From contig JAGFBZ010002557.1 in NCBI GenBank assembly GCA_018398805.1, positions 387,501 through 451,500 of the forward strand: a DNA stretch of 64,000 nt, read 5' to 3'. The notes beneath the pieces are model-generated. The model saw nothing but the letters and a program-made list of their open reading frames with translations. It was not told the DNA's origin and searched no databases. The stretch comes from Hirundichthys speculiger (taxonomy: Eukaryota; Chordata; Actinopteri; Beloniformes; Exocoetidae). The translations under genes were made by a program, and so were the position numbers. The first letter of the stretch is position 1, and each line of letters starts with the position of its first letter. This document shows positions 59,623-64,000 of the stretch, in pieces.

Positions 59623-62600
59623 ACAGAATCATGAGGTATCACCATCGCTGATAATGCATCTCCAGTTCACATGCCAATCTCTTGATCTTGTCTCTGTGCT
59701 CTTGGGACAAAAATCGCTTGACCAGAAAGGGCAATCCACCATTTGGATCAAAGAGCCATGGCCCCAAGTATTGAGGTGGTGAGCATCACTCCAGCTCCTT
59801 TACACATTCAAGTGCATGCTGAAAGTCATGGATAGATGTAGGATTACGTCATCTGTGAAAAGCTAAGTTGAAACCCCGGAGCAACCGCGCAGGACTCAAC
59901 CAGCCATCAATTCTAACTTTGGATCCTGTTTGTAGAACAGTCAAAACACAAGATAAGGTCAAGACACAGTTCTGATGAAGTCCAGCATGTACAGGACGTA
60001 TGGCTGGATCTAGGGTGCGTCGGTTCCTTTGGTCCAGAACAAAGTACCAGAAAATCTTGGTTTGTTTGATGTTCAAACTAACCTTTTAAAATATTGAAAA
60101 GATGGACTAAAAGGCGCAAAAGAAGAAATGTGGGACAGGTTGCAATCTGACTGGACTGGTACTGTTGTTTTTTTTTTTTTTATAACTTTCTTTTTAATCT
60201 ATGTCTGTCTGACTAAATGTTTCATCATTAAGTTGGGGTAAAACAAAACAGTTTCAAACTAATATGCTTTATATCATTCATGGGCTGTGCAATATTTCAA
60301 TGGTTCTGTCTAAAAATATTTTCTGTTTCAGTGTAATATTCTTCTTAATTTCATTGATATTTGATTCTCATCCATCTGTCCGTCCATCCATCCATCAGGC
60401 ATGGGTTTCCTCTCCAGGGTCACATGTTGATTAAAGGCATCATTAGTCCATTGCATTCTTATCTTCACATCAAAGTTCAGGTAGGAAATGGTGCAGATGT
60501 GAATCCGCCCTTGGTACCATTGTTATTCACCCTACACTCATTCATTACCAGCCCGAGGCACGGTGTCGATAGATGAGGTTAAAATACAGTGAATAACTAC
60601 TGACAGTTATTTCCTCTGAAGGAAAGACAGATACAATGAGTTCTCTGCCTCTGTTGTTCCCAGACTGCGTCCAGATTGTGGTGATGACTTCCTATGACTC
60701 CTCTGACTCATGTTTGTCTGCATCTTAGATTCACACTGTGTTGATCCAGACTCCATGTGTCTGTGGTGAACAAAGTGAAAAAAAGTCACCCCTCTCTCTG
60801 TTTTGACGGGATTTTTTTCAACCTTGCAGGTATGATTAATGTGTGAATCCAAGCACAGCACAGAAAGGACAACTGTTTATCTTTCTTATACATTTCACTT
60901 TCAGAAATACAATTCAAAATTAAGAAAAAAAAAAAACAGGCACACAAAAACACAATAAAAAAAATATGCATAAGTTGTACTGAGTAATTGGCCAAAAAAA
61001 AAAAAAAAAAATGACAAGAACTGAGTGAAAAAAACAAAATCTCTGGACCTACGGTGAGTAATTATCCAAATATCATCATATCATCATATCCAAAGTAACA
61101 TCTTGACACAACAGAACCGAACACAGATGTATCAGAGAGACAGGGTGATTTAATCCTGAGTGGCATGTATTTAGTGACATTTTAAAAAACAAAATTGTCA
61201 GTGTCAGATGTTCTTTCCAATTAGCCTTGTGAACTCTTACGACCTGGCTTGCAGGGGCGCAACAAAAAATGGAGACTGAACACATGAAAGGGTAAAGTAA
61301 AAGGTTTAACTAAAAGCAAAAACCAAAAAAAGCCACAAACACATGCAGCAACGACCAAGCAGCAGTAAGAATGACAAACCCCCGTCACATGAGCCACACC
61401 AGGTACGGTTTATCTCCAGCTTCACAGGTGCTATCAATGAATCTATTCGAACCACACCCATGCACTGCTGTGGCAATGCCAGAAAGATGCAGAGAGGGGT
61501 AACATGAACCATCCTTTATTCTTTTTCTCTTTGATAGAAAGAAATGATCTGGTTCCTGTTGATTCAACTTTGATTTCCAGGGGGCAGTAAGAGAGGACGC
61601 TAAACGCCACTGCGTACACATGCAACCAACCAAGACGTAACTGGTTGTTCTGAATAGTGGCTCTTGGATGTTCCTATATGAATCATTGCATCGCCTCCCG
61701 CCACCTCCCTGTTACAATTGGTTTGGTACATTCTGTACTGGTGGAAATGAATGGGATGGGTACCAGAGCCATTTCATGAGAATCTTTGCTAAATTAATGG
61801 GTATGGCTGGCTGGGCTATTTCCAGACACAATCCTTCCCATTTGATCCAGGCTTGGGGCTGGCCCTATGGCTGGGGAAATAGGGGAAATGCGGAGTTCAG
61901 AGTCCATCCCAGACACTTTAGCCATGATCTGGCAACCTTCCGGTTGTACAGCAACAAACTCTACCCTATTTGTCACGACCACACCCCTGAGTGGCACTAA
62001 CGCAAAAGTTCCATTCACACAGCTAGTTCATTCAGCCTCTGTTGTGCCTTTATTTCACCCCATTGCGTAGTGTGAATGGCATCATAAATAGAATGGCCTA
62101 ACATTTTATTCAGTGGCTATACAGCTTTGGGAGGTAGGAACAGAGCTATACTGGTGTCAAAATGAGTGCTGTGTGAATTTCCAATGTGGAAAGGCATAAC
62201 TGGGACCCAAGGATGACTGCAATCTCCCTGAAGAAGATGAAATCAGTCCATCATGGGGATGGTGACAGACAACCTAAGAGGCCACCTGACAGTGATGTTC
62301 TGGATGGGAGTTTGGACGTCTTGCCAAGTGACAAGTATGCTGAGACAGAATGAAATAAAGAAATACCTCCAGGTTTTTAACCACAGCATTTGGAGAAGCA
62401 CAGACCAGCTGGAATACAAACTTTGTCACTCTACTTAGGGCACTAGCTTATAGATGAACCCTGTCCACCCTCTGAAGCTGGGCTGGTGTTTCTTCCCTGC
62501 TAAAGCCGCGCCAACATCATTTTCCTGCAGCCATGGTATACGCCAACAGGGGAAAAGCTGAGGCCATTGCGCATCTCATGGGAACAAGCGAGTAGAAACT

Positions 62601-62721
62601 TGGTTTATTTATTTATGTATTTGCCACTTTTTCAGCATTTTGTTTTATTCAGCACTGACCGAATAAAGCAATCAGTGATCAAAGACACTGGGGACTTGGA
62701 CTTGAATGTGGACACAAAGTA
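59623..62721. other. intergenic DNA, no gene seen
   Basis: No coding sequence is supported. A (CCAT)n tract at about 60,368-60,398 may be the tail of a minus-strand SINE. A runs lie at 60,925-60,939 and 60,994-61,011. Overlapping frames on both strands at 61.67-62.07 kb have no recognised domain. Confidence 0.5.
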
Positions 62722-62880
62722 GAAAAAAGGAACTGTCTTCAGATTGTGGAAGGCTGTAATGCTTTGTGGGGAGGGAATATTCCCTCTTAGTGGGATCACC
62801 GCAAATGCACATCTAGAGGATGGAAGCGGATCTGTAATAAATCTCCAATACCTCTTTATACTGCAGTCGCTGTGTGAAAG
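62722..62880. repeat. unnamed dispersed repeat, copy B
   Basis: TCTTCAGATTGTGGAAGGCT, GTAATGCTTTG, GAGGGAATATTCC and CCTCTTTATACTGCAG occur in the same order as in 35,403-35,560. Alignment is gapped and by eye. Confidence 0.5.
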
Positions 62881-64000
62881 TCACTAATGATTCATGTTTC
62901 CCTACATTTAAACTTCATTTTAGAATTTAAATAAAAGCAAACACCTTTACTGTGGATTGTTGGGGTGCTCTGTTCCTAAAGAGACACTGAAAAGCAGCAT
63001 GACAGAACGTGAACATGTTTGAATTTCATGCCTCATGAAGGCATAAATAATATATTATTTACACTGTTACATATGGATTCTATTTTCACCATTTTACTCA
63101 TGTAAATGATTGACTTGGAGATATCGAATTGCTAGATATTAAATTGTCTTTCTTCATGTCTTGATGGGCTTGCAGGCATGGTTTTACACTGGAATTACTT
63201 GGAATTAGTTCATTAAGGAATTCTCCATCTTATGTCTTTTAAGGGACCATCTCTCAGGGTTTTTCTTTCAGAACGAAGCTTTAAAAAAGCAATAAAAACA
63301 AAATTAGGGGCTGACTCCAATGCCTTATTTGTCAGCTAATGTTCCTTAGGACTAATGCTTTGTAACGAGAGATTGGATAATGTTTAGACATCATTAAAAG
63401 AAAAAAGGAAAATAAAGAGCTCAACACTGAATTTGCAAAAAGTATTCAATTAAAATAATCAGTGAGGATCACAGACATGTCAAACACATGTTCATCTGCT
63501 TGACATGAAATTTAATTAAAAATCGAAGCAAACAAGTTAAATAAACAACCCTGGCCTTGTTTGTTTCTATGCCTTCAGACTCTGTTCTTCATAACTTAAC
63601 ACCCATAATCTCCAGCAGCCTGTCAACCCTCCGAGTTAAGTCCAGCTCCTCAGTGTCAGCCGCTCTTCTCTCCTGTCAGGTTCTGTGTCTGACAGCTTTA
63701 TTCATGCAGAAACACCAGCAGTGAAATTCACACAAAGGTAATTAAGCTGGAAACCTAAGGCCACTCCTCATTCACAGCAGACCAGATACATAATTATAGC
63801 CACAGGCGTTTGGGGGTACAAGGGCAATGAAAGTGCTGAAAGATGGGCTTAAATGGGAGACTGAAACGTATATTTAATTTGCTCTTTCACCCTCAAGAGT
63901 TTCATTTTCTCCCTTTGCAGCTGTCCTTTTGGGAACAGGTATTTACCCTGTGGTGAGACTTGGCATGTGGCAACAACACTACAAAGGCTTCATTTGTAAT
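62881..64000. other. intergenic DNA to the window end, no gene seen
   Basis: No coding sequence or known repeat is recognised. The last 450 bases are slightly less A+T-rich than the rest. Confidence 0.5.

Noticed and set aside
1..64000. Bacterial or viral system, CRISPR array, toxin-antitoxin or phage module
   Set aside because: Gene structure is eukaryotic (introns, poly(A) signals, SINEs). No clustered regular repeats, operons or prokaryotic-type genes are present.

Overview
The window looks like nuclear DNA of a ray-finned (teleost) fish. Four things point there. A spliced, BMF-like BH3-only gene sits at the left edge. Long introns and a long 3'UTR surround it. Simple repeats such as (GT)n, (AAAT)n and long homopolymers are frequent. 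The many small transposon relics (hAT and PIF/Harbinger-type MITEs, a Tc1-like copy, SINE/L2-type tails, BED and THAP fragments) are the mix usual in fish genomes. There is no bacterial or viral gene organisation, no rRNA or tRNA gene and no CRISPR array.

Region 1 (about 1-10,385, + strand) is the only convincing gene: a Bcl-2-modifying-factor (bmf) orthologue. Its three coding exons (2097-2310, 3768-3982, 6360-6476) splice in phase to a 181-residue protein. It has an N-terminal dynein-light-chain-binding-like motif, the conserved NAG block, a BH3 helix and a hydrophobic C-terminal segment. An upstream noncoding exon may end near base 38. The 3'UTR probably runs to a polyadenylation signal at 10,361.

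Region 2 (about 10.4-64 kb) shows no host gene that I can support. It is A+T-rich intergenic DNA with mobile-element remains. Three hAT-type MITEs have clear or probable 8-bp target duplications (16,154; 16,764; 28,272) and a fourth (34,508) has only a weak one. Three copies of a Harbinger-like MITE lie at 26.5, 33.0 and 40.2 kb. A Tc1-like element at 49.6-50.8 kb carries a SINE inserted in its left end. A Tigger/mariner-type fragment (43.2 kb) has a recognisable transposase stub. Two decayed THAP-domain copies lie at 30.3 kb (+) and 41.4 kb (-); the second stops where a BED-type hAT remnant begins. L2/SINE tails, several unnamed two-copy repeats and a few strong hairpins complete the list.

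I found no new multi-gene system. The most useful leads are the bmf gene model, the paired THAP relics, the nested Tc1/SINE insertion, the hairpins at 36.76, 54.67 and 12.2 kb, and a 43-base guanine run at 47.18 kb. All family names come from recognition by eye; no database search was run.
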